The position numbers were made by a program, and so were the translations under genes. Of a stretch of DNA of 64,000 nt, positions 15,442 to 24,302 are shown in pieces. Positions within the stretch are counted from its first letter, which is position 1, and every line of letters begins with the position of its first letter. The notes beneath the pieces were generated by a model, which did not search any database, was not told the origin of the DNA, and was given only the letters and a program-made list of their open reading frames with translations. Origin of the DNA: Acidobacteriota bacterium (GTDB lineage Bacteria > Acidobacteriota > Blastocatellia > Pyrinomonadales > Pyrinomonadaceae); contig JAHBSG010000004.1 in assembly GCA_019639235.1 (NCBI GenBank), positions 1-64,000 on the forward strand. The letters run 5' to 3'.

Positions 15442-16443
15442 TCAGCTCGCGGCCGCACCGGCCTCGCTTTCGTGTTCCGCAAGAAAGCGTTCGGCATCGA
15501 TCGCGGCCATACAGCCCGTACCGGCAGCGGTTATCGCCTGCCGATAGTAAGAATCCTGGGCGTCGCCGCAGGCAAACACGCCCGGGATATTTGTTTTCAT
15601 CGATCTGCCTTCGGTCCTGAGATAGCCGGTTTCGTCCATCTCGAGCACGCCCTTGAACAGATCGGTGTTCGGCTTGTGGCCGATGGCGATGAAAACCCCC
15701 TGTGTTTCGTAATCGTAGGTCGCGTTTGTCTCGCTGTTAAAGAGCGTGATCTTCTCGACACCGGTTTCCTTCGTTCCATGGATCTCCTTGACCTCGGTGT
15801 TCCAGAGCACTTTGATCTTCTCGTGGTTGAGCACGCGGTCGGCCATGATCTTCGATGCTCGGAACTCATCGCGGCGGTGAATGACCGTCACTTCCGAAGC
15901 GAACTTGGTCAGGAAAAGGGCCTCTTCCATCGCCGTATCGCCCCCGCCGACGACCACGATAGGCTTGCCGCGGAAGAAAAATCCATCGCAGGTCGCGCAC
16001 GCCGAGACGCCGTTGCCGCCAAAGCCGTTCGGAACCGGGTCTTCTCCGGGAATGCCGAGCCACTTGGCCGAGGCTCCGGTCGAGATGATAAGCGTTTCGG
16101 CCTCGATGATGGTGGTGATCTCCTCGGCGTCCTGGCTTGATTTGCCGAAAAGCGTGAACGGCCGGTTCGCGAGATCGACACGGTCGATCCAGACATTGAT
16201 GATCTCGGTTCCGAACCGCTCGGCTTGTTTGCGAAACTCGTCCATTAGTGCCGGGCCCATGATTCCGTCGGCAAATCCTGGATAGTTCTCGACGTCCGTG
16301 GTTATGGTCAATTGGCCGCCGGGCTGAGGACCATCGATAACGAGCGGTTCAAGCTGGGCACGCGAGGCGTAGATCGCCGCCGTCAGGCCCGCCGGGCCCG
16401 AGCCGAGAATAACGACCTTCTTCTGAATCCTGTTTGGTTCCAT
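15442..16443 (-). CDS. trxB: Thioredoxin reductase (NADPH)
   Basis: FAD flavoprotein that reduces thioredoxin. FAD site GSGPAGLTAAIYASRA at the N-terminus, redox-active disulphide CATC (Cys149 and Cys152) followed by D-G-F, NADPH site VVVGGGDTAMEE, the IHRRDEFRAS segment, and closing FACGDAQDSYYRQAITAAGTG. The start at 16443 (MEPNRIQKK) leaves out nine weakly supported codons. Length of 333 residues is typical. It acts in the cytoplasm, and two exported thioredoxin-fold proteins are encoded at 62-63 kb. Confidence 0.96.
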   Translation of the reverse strand: MEPNRIQKKVVILGSGPAGLTAAIYASRAQLEPLVIDGPQPGGQLTITTDVENYPGFADGIMGPALMDEFRKQAERFGTEIINVWIDRVDLANRPFTLFGKSSQDAEEITTIIEAETLIISTGASAKWLGIPGEDPVPNGFGGNGVSACATCDGFFFRGKPIVVVGGGDTAMEEALFLTKFASEVTVIHRRDEFRASKIMADRVLNHEKIKVLWNTEVKEIHGTKETGVEKITLFNSETNATYDYETQGVFIAIGHKPNTDLFKGVLEMDETGYLRTEGRSMKTNIPGVFACGDAQDSYYRQAITAAGTGCMAAIDAERFLAEHESEAGAAAS

Positions 16444-16638
16444 TTGTTTTAAGCGTCGGCCTAAGTTCAATAATTATTTGATATAGGTTCGGCCTTTATA
16501 GTATAACTATCGAGTATTTGGTTAGTCGAACGTAAGGGCCGCTCCGTACCTATAGTGATTCCCGAATTTTCGGGTTCTATTCCGTCCGGGGGCAGTAAAC
16601 TCGGGCCAGATGCGTCCGTTCCTTTTTTCCTTTGTCAC

Positions 16639-17016
16639 ATGGTTACAACGAGCCAGCCCAAGTTTGAAGAAAGGCGATTTGCCCTTCGGATGGCGCTTCG
16701 CCTGCCGGTGGTCGTTTCCGGAAGGACCGAGGACGGAGCCGCCTGGAGCGAGCCGACCGAAACCGACGATATCTCAACGCTCGGCGCCCTTTTTCAGCTA
16801 AATCAGGAGATCGAGATCGGCGACAGCCTTTATTTGCGGTCGCACCGGCCGGATGGAGTCCCGGTCGAGGTAAAGGCAAAGGTCGTCCGCGTGACTCCGG
16901 CGAGCTACGGCTCGCACCGCGTCGGCGTTACGATCGTCGAACATCAGGAAAGCTGGCTGCGGCTTTTTGTCGCCTGGATCGCCGATGACAACATCGCCGA
17001 AGGCATGACCGAATAG
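16639..17016 (+). CDS. PilZ-domain protein (c-di-GMP binding)
   Basis: About 125-residue single-domain PilZ protein. The c-di-GMP contacts fit the canonical pattern: an Arg-rich RRFALRMALRL segment (RxxxR) and TDDISTLGA ((D/N)xSxxG). The start is taken at 16639 (MVTTSQPKFEERRF), since the upstream reading is Ser/Gly-rich and not typical. Partner unknown; no c-di-GMP enzyme is encoded nearby. The intergenic region before it diverges from trxB. Confidence 0.88.
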   Translation: MVTTSQPKFEERRFALRMALRLPVVVSGRTEDGAAWSEPTETDDISTLGALFQLNQEIEIGDSLYLRSHRPDGVPVEVKAKVVRVTPASYGSHRVGVTIVEHQESWLRLFVAWIADDNIAEGMTE

Positions 17017-17078
17017 GGACCGCACGAAAATCCAATACCAGGATCGGCAGGCCGAAAATTGCCTGTCGATAGTATTTT

Positions 17079-17861
17079 ATGAGCAACTATAATTCGATAA
17101 GCGTAGAGCACCGCGGGCACGTTGCCGTGCTCACGATAAACCGGCCGGAGAAGTTGAACTCGCTATCGAGCGAGGTGCATGCCGAGGGTATTGCAGCACT
17201 TGATGAATTTCGCCGCGACGACAACGTTCGTGTGGTCGTCATAACCGGTGCGGGCGAAAAGGCATTCATCGCCGGGGCGGACATCAGCGAATTTGAGGGC
17301 AAAACTCCGGTGACGCAGCGGGCGGTCTTCTACGAGCGGACGCTCTTTAATCAGATCGATCTTTTCCCGAAGCCGGTCATCGCGATGATCAACGGCTTTT
17401 GCCTCGGCGGCGGAAACGAACTTGCACTCGCCTGTGACCTTCGCGTCGCGAGCGACAATGCAAAGTTCTCGCAGCCGGAGATCAATCTCGGCATAATGCC
17501 TGGCGGCGGCGGAACGCAGCGGCTTACGCGCCTGATCGGCGAAGGCAGGGCGATGGAGATGATCCTCTCGGGCGATATGATCGATGCCGAAACCGCACAT
17601 CGCTTCGGGCTGGTCAATCACGTCTTTCCGCTTGCGGAGCTCGAGGCAAAGACGATGGAACTTGCCGAAAAGATCGCATCGAAAGCCCCGATCGCACTTC
17701 AGCTTTGCAAAGAAGCGGTCAAGTTCGCTTCGCGGTCGAACCTCGATGAAGGCCTGCGGCGTGAGGTCGACCTTTTTGCGATAGTCTTTTCGACCGAGGA
17801 TAAGCAGGAAGGCGTCTCGGCGTTTTTGGAAAAACGAAAGCCGGAGTTCAAGGGACGATGA
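17079..17861 (+). CDS. Enoyl-CoA hydratase/isomerase family protein
   Basis: Crotonase-fold enzyme, probably a short-chain enoyl-CoA hydratase in beta-oxidation. Oxyanion-hole strands are FIAGADISEF and MINGFCLGGGNELALACDLR. The two catalytic glutamates expected of hydratases fall in GGGNELALA and the QPEINLGIMPGGGGTQRL block, where the Glu is preserved. 260 residues is the common length. It is followed by a short repeat and then tRNA-Ala. Hydratase rather than isomerase is favoured but not certain. Confidence 0.92.
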   Translation: MSNYNSISVEHRGHVAVLTINRPEKLNSLSSEVHAEGIAALDEFRRDDNVRVVVITGAGEKAFIAGADISEFEGKTPVTQRAVFYERTLFNQIDLFPKPVIAMINGFCLGGGNELALACDLRVASDNAKFSQPEINLGIMPGGGGTQRLTRLIGEGRAMEMILSGDMIDAETAHRFGLVNHVFPLAELEAKTMELAEKIASKAPIALQLCKEAVKFASRSNLDEGLRREVDLFAIVFSTEDKQEGVSAFLEKRKPEFKGR

Positions 17862-17936
17862 TTGTAAATGGTGAATGGTGGATCGTGAGGTTACTTGTGC
17901 CACGCCACTCGTCCCTAACCACTCTTCACTCCCTTA
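17861..17936. repeat. Imperfect word-built inverted repeat (TGGTGAA family)
   Basis: The left arm (about 17868-17892) contains AATGGTGAATGGTGGATCGT and the right arm (about 17906-17932) contains ACTCGTCCCTAACCACTCTT. The arms match as imperfect reverse complements built on a GTGAATGG-like word. It follows the enoyl-CoA hydratase stop and may end that transcript. Confidence 0.55.
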
Positions 17937-17942
17937 CAGCCC

Positions 17943-17971
17943 TTGACGCGTCGCGGCAATTTCGGTAGATT
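17943..17971 (+). promoter_or_regulatory. Promoter of tRNA-Ala
   Basis: TTGACG (17943-17948) and TAGATT (17966-17971) are separated by exactly 17 bp, and the tRNA begins 28 bp after the -10 box. This is a good sigma-70-like match in the right place. Confidence 0.75.
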
Positions 17972-17998
17972 CTGAATTTGCCCTTCTGGGCGGAATTC

Positions 17999-18076
<78 letters not shown>

Positions 18077-18087
18077 TTCAAAAGCGA

Positions 18088-18115
18088 ACGGACGTCTTCG
18101 GGCGTCCGTTTTTTT
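18088..18115 (+). terminator. Rho-independent terminator of tRNA-Ala
   Basis: Stem ACGGACGTC (18088-18096) and GGCGTCCGT (18101-18109) close a TTCG loop, with one T-G pair, followed by a run of T (18109-18115). It starts 13 bp after the tRNA 3' end. Confidence 0.9.
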
Positions 18116-18131
18116 GCCGGGTGAAAGATCA

Positions 18132-18161
18132 TTGACCCGTCTTTTTCGGGTCTGATATACT
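18132..18161 (+). promoter_or_regulatory. Promoter with overlapping hairpin for the secreted protein
   Basis: TTGACC (18132-18137) and TATACT (18156-18161) are 18 bp apart. The spacer carries GACCCG...CGGGTC, an inverted repeat (18134-18152), which could be an operator. The predicted transcript has a leader of about 145 bases before the gene at 18312, in which I saw no known RNA motif. Confidence 0.6.
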
Positions 18162-18311
18162 TTAGGTGTAGGTTTCCTACGACCTCTCCACGATAAATCC
18201 CACTTCAGACCTTACTCGCCAATAGCTCTCGGATCGTGTTCCGATGGTGGTTTTGTCGTCATAAGCTCGAACGGTGAGCCTTCCGTTCGTGTCCCACCCT
18301 TCCTCATTACC

Positions 18312-19448
18312 ATGAAGATCTTAACGGCCTTACTATTTTGCTTCCTTACCATTTCGGCATCGGCTCAGGTGATCCAGGATTTCGAGGACGCTTCGGTACC
18401 CCTCCGGACAAACGACTGCTACGCATCGGCGTCGTTTTCGACCTCCACGACCAATGCAATAACGAACATTTCGGCGCGGAGTTCGCAACTGAGCAACCCG
18501 GCGAACCCGGCCATATATCAGCTTCCATTCATAGCTGTTGGAGCCGCCTCGGTACTCTCGTTCGACCATCGGCTGAGTGCGGCGAATGGTACTCGGAACC
18601 TGAGGGTGGAACTTTACAGCGCAGCCGATAACACCGCGAACTCCCTGAACAACCCTACCGAGATCTACAGCTTCGATTATTCGAATGCGGCAGTTCAGAA
18701 CGCGAGCATTGCTTTGAACGTCACAGGCGTCTTCCGGATCCGATTTGTCGCGACCGGCAGCGGTGGAAACTCGCGCGTTATCCTTGACAATATACAGGTT
18801 TCGAATGCTTCGCGTTCGACCATCGGTTCCGGCCAGGCCGTGGCATCGAGCCAATGCAATGCCGTGATCCCGGGTTCAACACCGCCGACCGCTGTTGACG
18901 ACATTCTCTTTGCGTCCGGGATGACACCCGTTTCGATAAACATACTTACGAACGATATCGCGGGAACTTCAGCCATCAATAACGACCGGGTCGATCTCAC
19001 GATTACGTCCTCTGCCGAAGAATCGACGCTTTCGGTGCCGGAGGGAGATTTCGTCGTTGCCGGCGGAGTTTTGACCTTTACACCTGGAGTTGGTTTTACT
19101 ACCTCATTCTCTATCAACTACACCGTAAAGGATGCTGCCGGGGCGACCTCAAACACCGGTACGGTCACGATAACAACACTCGGGCCAAGTTCTTCGCCGG
19201 TCGATGTTATTGGCCGTGTCGTTTACGATGATATGCGATCGGCCGGAATGACGAATGTAGAACTTGTCGACATCAAGACCGGCGAGACACGTGTTGTGAT
19301 GACGAATCCGTTTGGCTTTTTCCGCTTCGAAGGTGTACAGATCGGGACGCACCTGCTAACGGCACGCCGCAAAGGATATAGCCCGCAGTCCCTACTTGTC
19401 GATGTCACCGAGGAGATCAGCGATATTGTTCTTGTGTTGACACATTAG
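18312..19448 (+). CDS. Secreted multidomain protein with Ig-like and CarboxypepD-reg-like regions
   Basis: 378-residue exported protein. Signal peptide MKILTALLFCFLTISASAQ with cleavage at AQ. Residues 20-175 look like a beta jelly-roll, with repeated Asn/Ser-rich strands. Next comes an Ig/cadherin-like repeat beginning PTAVDDILFASG and ending FTPGVGFTTSFSINYTVKDAAG, then a carboxypeptidase-regulatory-like beta sandwich (PVDVIGRVVYDDMRSAGMTN, FGFFRFEGVQIGTH). Such modules are common on acidobacterial cell surfaces and in secreted adhesins. No catalytic motif is visible. It has its own promoter at 18132. Confidence 0.75.
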   Translation: MKILTALLFCFLTISASAQVIQDFEDASVPLRTNDCYASASFSTSTTNAITNISARSSQLSNPANPAIYQLPFIAVGAASVLSFDHRLSAANGTRNLRVELYSAADNTANSLNNPTEIYSFDYSNAAVQNASIALNVTGVFRIRFVATGSGGNSRVILDNIQVSNASRSTIGSGQAVASSQCNAVIPGSTPPTAVDDILFASGMTPVSINILTNDIAGTSAINNDRVDLTITSSAEESTLSVPEGDFVVAGGVLTFTPGVGFTTSFSINYTVKDAAGATSNTGTVTITTLGPSSSPVDVIGRVVYDDMRSAGMTNVELVDIKTGETRVVMTNPFGFFRFEGVQIGTHLLTARRKGYSPQSLLVDVTEEISDIVLVLTH

Positions 19449-19511
19449 TCGCGGTGGGTAATCATTCGAGAGGCCGGGCGGTGTCGAATGGCCGTCCGGC
19501 CTTTTCTAATC

Positions 19512-20021
19512 ATGAAAGCAATAATTCTATTCGTAGCGGCGGCGATCCTAGTTACCGCCGCGGCCGACGCCGTGCCGGCACAAAGTAAGCTCATAATTCT
19601 GGTTCGCCACGCGGAGAAGGACATCTCGGAGAACGCCGACCCGAACGATCCGCCGCTTAATGCTGCCGGTCTTGAGCGAGCTCAGCGGTTTGCCCGCGTG
19701 ATCGGGAAATATCGTCCGGGCGCATTTTACTCGACCGACTTCAAGCGGACCCGAGACACTGTCTCGCCGCTCGCAGCGAAACGCGGGAAGCAGGTTGAGC
19801 TTTACGACCCGCGGAAACCGAACGAGCTGATCGAAAAGGTTCTTGCGGGAAAGACGAAGCGTGTCGTCATCGCCGGCCATTCAAATTCGATCCCGGGCCT
19901 CGCCAATGCCATCACGAAAAAAGCGGTATTCCGCAATCTGGACGAGAGCGAATACACCGTGATCTGGCTGATCCGCCTTAAGGACGGAAAGGTCACGAAG
20001 GTCGAGTTGCTCGATTATTAA
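19512..20021 (+). CDS. Exported histidine phosphatase-superfamily protein
   Basis: Phosphoglycerate-mutase-fold protein with the RHAEK catalytic motif near residue 35 and a later AGHSNSIPGL segment carrying the second His. A signal peptide MKAIILFVAAAILVTAAADA precedes it, so it acts outside the cytoplasm. The start at 19512 is used rather than 19488, because the earlier eight codons only lengthen the signal. Length of 169 residues is short, like SixA-type proteins; no phospho-substrate can be named. It is followed by another secreted protein after 40 bp. Confidence 0.85.
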   Translation: MKAIILFVAAAILVTAAADAVPAQSKLIILVRHAEKDISENADPNDPPLNAAGLERAQRFARVIGKYRPGAFYSTDFKRTRDTVSPLAAKRGKQVELYDPRKPNELIEKVLAGKTKRVVIAGHSNSIPGLANAITKKAVFRNLDESEYTVIWLIRLKDGKVTKVELLDY

Positions 20022-20061
20022 GGCCTCGACCGCTCTCCTCGCATTTGAGAAAGGAAAGACG

Positions 20062-20637
20062 ATGAAAATACTCATTACCGCATTTATCGCCGTCGTGATC
20101 GCCGCCGGTTCGGCGGCCGCGCAAACGCCGCAGCCGAACGAGACGTTTTGGAAGAACCTCGAACAACTCTGCGGCAAGGCATTTGCCGGAACCGTTGTTG
20201 CCGATACGACCGGCGACGAGCGTTTCAAGGATAAAGCGATGGTGATGCACATCCGCTCCTGTCAAAAGGATCGCATTCGTATTCCGTTCGTAGTCGGCGA
20301 CGACCTTTCGCGAACGTGGGTGCTGACCCGCGGAAAGGGCCGCATTCTGCTCAAGCACGACCACCGGCACAAGGACGGCAAGCCCGATGAGGTAACGATG
20401 TACGGCGGTTGGACAACCAGCGTCGGTATGCCGACCCGCCAGATGTTTCCGGCTGACGAAGAGACCGTTAAGGTGATCGCCGCGGCCGCGACGAACGTTT
20501 GGTGGATCGATCTGGTCCCGGGCGAATATTTCACCTACAACCTTCGCCGGATGGGTTCGGACCGACTCTTTAGCGTCAAGTTTGACCTGACAAGACCGAT
20601 AGCCGCTCCGCCGGCTCCGTGGGGCTGGAAAGATTGA
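20062..20637 (+). CDS. Secreted protein of unknown function
   Basis: 191 residues with a signal peptide (MKILITAFIAVVIAAGSAAAQ). The mature part has WKNLEQLCGKAFAG near its N-terminus and a His-rich strand KHDHRHKDG. Two Cys (LCGK and SCQK) could pair. No family is recognised with confidence. It is downstream of the histidine phosphatase on the same strand and its transcript ends at the hairpin 20663-20698. Confidence 0.7.
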   Translation: MKILITAFIAVVIAAGSAAAQTPQPNETFWKNLEQLCGKAFAGTVVADTTGDERFKDKAMVMHIRSCQKDRIRIPFVVGDDLSRTWVLTRGKGRILLKHDHRHKDGKPDEVTMYGGWTTSVGMPTRQMFPADEETVKVIAAAATNVWWIDLVPGEYFTYNLRRMGSDRLFSVKFDLTRPIAAPPAPWGWKD

Positions 20638-20662
20638 TCGGGCCAACATCGCTTAGAACCAA

Positions 20663-20698
20663 AAGCCTCGTGTCACCTTGATGGACAACACGAGGCTT
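20663..20698. terminator. Terminator hairpin between convergent genes
   Basis: AAGCCTCGTGT (20663-20673) pairs perfectly with ACACGAGGCTT (20688-20698), an 11-bp stem with a 14-base loop. It lies between genes that end at 20637 (plus) and 20718 (minus), so it may serve both. Confidence 0.8.
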
Positions 20699-20717
20699 CG
20701 TTCTATCTCTAAACCAT

Positions 20718-21791
20718 TTACTGCTTTTCTTTCTTTGCGAAGTAGCCCTTTCGGTGGGTCAGTTCGACCTTCTGTTTCTGAAGCTCGGGGTTTACAACCT
20801 TCACCTCGATAGTGCGGTACGAGCCGTCAAGCCGCGTGTCCGTCGGTTCGTAGGCGACGAGATATTGCGACCGCATCTCTTCCTGGATCTGTGCAAAGGC
20901 CTCGCGAAGCTCCTGTTCGTCCCGCGGAAAATATGCACGGCCGCCGGTTCGCTCGGAAACACGGCGGAGCGAACCCTTATCCACGCCGTCGTAGAAGTTG
21001 TCGCCGATGCCGATCGAATAGATCACCGCTTCCGAACGCTGGGCGGCCTGAACGGCATCATCAAGCTTTTTCTGCCCGAATGTGTTCACGCCATCCGAAA
21101 GAAGGATGATAGCACGCCGCGTTCGCTCCGGTGCCGGTCCAAGTATCTCCTCGGAAGTGACCCAAACTGCATCCCAGATAGCCGTCGAACCCTGAACCTG
21201 CTGGTTGCGTCCGGAGATCGGTGGCGTGCCGGGAATTCGAGCCGCAACGCGGCCGCCGATATAGCCCGCCGGCGGCGTAAAACGAATATTCTCGATAGCC
21301 CTTCGGACCCGGGTCATATTGCTCGTCATTCCCTGCTCGAGCGTTGATTCGCCGGTGAAGCTGATCACAGCTACTTCGTCCTTCACCGGGCGGATCACCG
21401 AATCAAGAAACGATGTAGCGGCAAGTTTCAGTTCAGGGAGCGTCCGCTCCTGCGAGATGCTGACGTCGATCAGAATGGCAAGGCTGAGCGGAAGATCGAT
21501 CTGCTTTGAAAAGCCGGCGATGTCCTGCAATTGGCCATTCTCAAATATCTGAATATCTTCCGGCCGAAGCGTAAGCACAAGCCGGCGGTTGCGGTCCTGG
21601 GCCGTGAAAAGCACATTGACCGTTTCGACATTGATGCGGAGCGGTTCATCCTCGTCCTCGATCGGAGGCGGCGTCGGCGAGGGCGTTGCCTGTGCCATCG
21701 TCTGCCCGGTGAAAACGCTCCCCGCAAACAGCATGAACATCATGCCGAGGAAAAGGGACGATCGAAACACTTTGAATGAACTAAAACTCAT
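20718..21791 (-). CDS. Secreted VWFA-related acidobacterial protein
   Basis: 357 residues. Signal peptide ending MAQATP, a Pro/Glu linker, then the acidobacterial-type N-terminal beta region (FTAQDRNRRLVLTLRPEDIQ). The A domain opens with ILIDVSISQERT, a MIDAS DxSxS, and has ILLSDGVNTFG. It is the second gene of a tandem with the homologous gene starting at 22778; the gap is only 6 bp. The pair share the same layout and SPTPPP linker, so they look like a duplication. Binding partners are unknown for this subfamily. Confidence 0.88.
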   Translation of the reverse strand: MSFSSFKVFRSSLFLGMMFMLFAGSVFTGQTMAQATPSPTPPPIEDEDEPLRINVETVNVLFTAQDRNRRLVLTLRPEDIQIFENGQLQDIAGFSKQIDLPLSLAILIDVSISQERTLPELKLAATSFLDSVIRPVKDEVAVISFTGESTLEQGMTSNMTRVRRAIENIRFTPPAGYIGGRVAARIPGTPPISGRNQQVQGSTAIWDAVWVTSEEILGPAPERTRRAIILLSDGVNTFGQKKLDDAVQAAQRSEAVIYSIGIGDNFYDGVDKGSLRRVSERTGGRAYFPRDEQELREAFAQIQEEMRSQYLVAYEPTDTRLDGSYRTIEVKVVNPELQKQKVELTHRKGYFAKKEKQ

Positions 21792-21797
21792 CGCAAA

Positions 21798-22778
21798 TTA
21801 CCTTAAATTGTCGCGGACGGCACGATAGCTCGATTTCGTGCGTATCTTGTAGTCCTTTGCCTTCTCCCGGTCGCGGAAGCGAACTTCGATCCGTCGTTCA
21901 CGGCCGTCATAATTCTGATTCGCCGGGCGGTAGGTCAGGATGTACTGCCCGCGAAGTTCTTCCGAAATACGCTTGAATGCCCGTTCGAGCTCCAGCATAT
22001 TTCCCGTGAAAAATGCTTGCCCGCCTGTTTTCTCGCAAAGTTCGACGAGGTTCTTGTCGCCGGCGTCCTTTACCTGCCCGGCCTCAACGCCAGGCACCGT
22101 TCCGAGAAATCCTGCCTTTGTAGAGATAGCAAAGATGGTCGTTTCGGTTCGCTGTGCAATGTCGATCGCGTCGGCCAGCACCGCCCGGCTAAAGGTGTCG
22201 TCGCCATCGGAAATGATAACGATCACGCGGCGGCCCGGGGCATTGCGGAGTTTTTGATCGGAGAATTCCCAAATGGCGTCGTACATCGCCGTTTGTGAGC
22301 CGGTCTTCTTGATCTTTTCGACCGAGCGGTCAAGCAGGTCGAGCTTATCGGTGAAGTCCTGATGCAGCGTTATCTCGTTGTCAAAGGTCATGAACGCCGC
22401 CTGGTCCTTACGGAGCCGTGTGACCGTGTAGAGGAAGTTCTTTGCCGCTTCCTTCGAGAAGCCAAGCTTACCTGCGGTCGAGGGCGAGGTGTCCATCAAC
22501 ACGCCGACAAAGACCGGCGGATTCGTTCGCTCGTCGCTGAAGAAGGTCACTTCCTGCTCGACGCCGTCCTCGATCACGATAAAGTCGTCTTTTGTCAGGC
22601 CGGAAACCAACTCGTTCTTCTTCCGCGTGACCGTTACCGGCAGCCGGACCTCAAAGACCTTGACCGCGTCCGGATCATCGGGCGGCGGGGTCGGCGAAGG
22701 GTTCTGAGCCACGGCTGTTGCGGCCAGAAACACAGCGAATAACGGAAACGCAAAAAAGGAGATCGCGAACCTTTTCAT
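21798..22778 (-). CDS. Secreted VWFA-related acidobacterial protein
   Basis: First gene of the VWFA tandem. The start at 22778 (MKRFAISFFAFPLFAVFLAA) gives a clear signal peptide with AQNP cleavage; the seven-codon longer form adds nothing. Then an SPTPPPDDP linker, the family strand VRLPVTVTRKKNELVSGLTK, and the A domain with VLMDTSPSTAG (MIDAS) and IVIISDGDDTFSR. C-terminal YILTYRPANQNYDGRERRIEV matches the acidobacterial subfamily ending. About 326 residues. Likely cotranscribed with 20718-21791. Confidence 0.88.
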   Translation of the reverse strand: MKRFAISFFAFPLFAVFLAATAVAQNPSPTPPPDDPDAVKVFEVRLPVTVTRKKNELVSGLTKDDFIVIEDGVEQEVTFFSDERTNPPVFVGVLMDTSPSTAGKLGFSKEAAKNFLYTVTRLRKDQAAFMTFDNEITLHQDFTDKLDLLDRSVEKIKKTGSQTAMYDAIWEFSDQKLRNAPGRRVIVIISDGDDTFSRAVLADAIDIAQRTETTIFAISTKAGFLGTVPGVEAGQVKDAGDKNLVELCEKTGGQAFFTGNMLELERAFKRISEELRGQYILTYRPANQNYDGRERRIEVRFRDREKAKDYKIRTKSSYRAVRDNLR

Positions 22779-22935
22779 AATTACAGTCTCAAATCTCAAG
22801 ATATGATGATGCCGTAGGTGACGTATTTGTTGCCCTTAGGTAAACTTCAGTATAGCAAAACACGAGTCGGCAGGGCATTTCATCTAGTATTAGATTGGAA
22901 GCGGACGGGAAGTCCGCGTTTATATTTCAAGAGCA

Positions 22936-24297
22936 ATGGACCTAAACATCTTTCGTGAATACGACATCCGCGGCCGGGTCGGCCCGCAGCTTAACGAGGC
23001 GACCGTCGCGACCATCTCGCGGGCACTCGGCACCTTTTTCGCCGCAAACGGGGCGAAGCGGATCGCCGTTGGCTACGACGCACGCGAGAGCTCGCCCATT
23101 TTTGCGGAGATAATGCACCGCGAGTTGAACGCCTCGGGCTGCGATGTCGTAAGCATCGGAATGGTGCCGACACCCGTGCTTTACCACACTGTTTACACGG
23201 CGGACGTTGACGGCGGCGTGATGATCACGGGCTCGCACAACCCGGCGGACCACAATGGCTTCAAGATCTGCCTCGGCAAGGGAACGCTCTTCGGCGAGCA
23301 GATCCGCGAGATCCGCGATATTGCGCTTGCTGCCGAATTTGCCCAAGGCTCGGGAACAATAGAGCATCGGAATGTGCTCAATGCCTATTGCCTCGATGTT
23401 GTCTCTAACATCAAGATGGGCGACCGTCGGCTCAAGGTGGTCGTTGACGCCGGAAACGGAATGGGCGGTGTTACGGCGGTTCCGGTATATCAGGTGCTCG
23501 GTGTCGATTTGATCGAGCTTTTCACGAAGCCGGATTCGACGTTTCCGAACCATCATCCGGACCCGACCGTCGAGGAAAACCTGGAGCACCTTATCCAAGC
23601 CGTTACGGAATTTGAAGCCGATCTCGGTATCGCCTTTGACGGCGACGGCGACCGCATCGGCGTGGTGGACGAAAAGGGACGGATAATCTGGGGCGACGAG
23701 CTTATGGTGCTATTTGCGCGGGCGGTGCTTCGCGAACGGCCCGGTGCGACGATCATCGGCGAGGTAAAGTGCTCACAAAGGCTCTACGACGACATTGAAA
23801 AACACGGCGGGCGCAAGATAATGTGGAAGGCCGGCCATTCGCTTATCAAGGCAAAGATGAAGGAGACGGAAGCGGCCCTTGCCGGCGAGATGAGCGGCCA
23901 CATCTTCTTCGCCGATCGCTATTTTGGCTTCGATGACGCGACCTATGCCGGAGCGCGGGTGATCGAGATACTCTCGAAAACCTCCGAACCGTTCTCGAGT
24001 TTACTTGCCGACCTGCCCGAAACGCACTCAACGCCCGAACTTCGGGTCGATTGCCCGGACGAAACGAAGTTCAAGGTCGTCGAAAGGGTCTCCGACGCGT
24101 TCGCTCGTACACACGAAGTAATCACAATTGACGGTGCCCGCATCGTATTCGAACACGGTTGGGGGCTTGTCCGTGCGTCAAACACTCAGCCGATGCTTGT
24201 TTTGAGGTTTGAAGCGGATACTGCCGACCATCTCGACGAGATCCGGGATGAGGTGGAAGCGAAGGTCGCGGCGTTGATCGCGGCGACCGCCGCTTAG
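22936..24297 (+). CDS. Phosphomannomutase/phosphoglucomutase
   Basis: Alpha-D-phosphohexomutase of the AlgC/ManB type that interconverts sugar 1- and 6-phosphates for nucleotide-sugar synthesis. The catalytic phosphoserine loop is MITGSHNPADHNGFK, the metal loop AFDGDGDRIGVV, the sugar-binding loop GEMSGHIFF, and the phosphate-binding loop in the C-terminus, RASNTQP. 453 residues is normal. It is convergent with gdhA; the two stops are 5 bp apart. The product probably feeds glycan assembly such as the glycosyltransferases in this window. Confidence 0.95.
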   Translation: MDLNIFREYDIRGRVGPQLNEATVATISRALGTFFAANGAKRIAVGYDARESSPIFAEIMHRELNASGCDVVSIGMVPTPVLYHTVYTADVDGGVMITGSHNPADHNGFKICLGKGTLFGEQIREIRDIALAAEFAQGSGTIEHRNVLNAYCLDVVSNIKMGDRRLKVVVDAGNGMGGVTAVPVYQVLGVDLIELFTKPDSTFPNHHPDPTVEENLEHLIQAVTEFEADLGIAFDGDGDRIGVVDEKGRIIWGDELMVLFARAVLRERPGATIIGEVKCSQRLYDDIEKHGGRKIMWKAGHSLIKAKMKETEAALAGEMSGHIFFADRYFGFDDATYAGARVIEILSKTSEPFSSLLADLPETHSTPELRVDCPDETKFKVVERVSDAFARTHEVITIDGARIVFEHGWGLVRASNTQPMLVLRFEADTADHLDEIRDEVEAKVAALIAATAA

Positions 24298-24302
24298 AGC
24301 CT

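Noticed and set aside
16258-16560. Plus-strand frames across trxB
   Set aside because: TrxB is complete and conserved on the minus strand.
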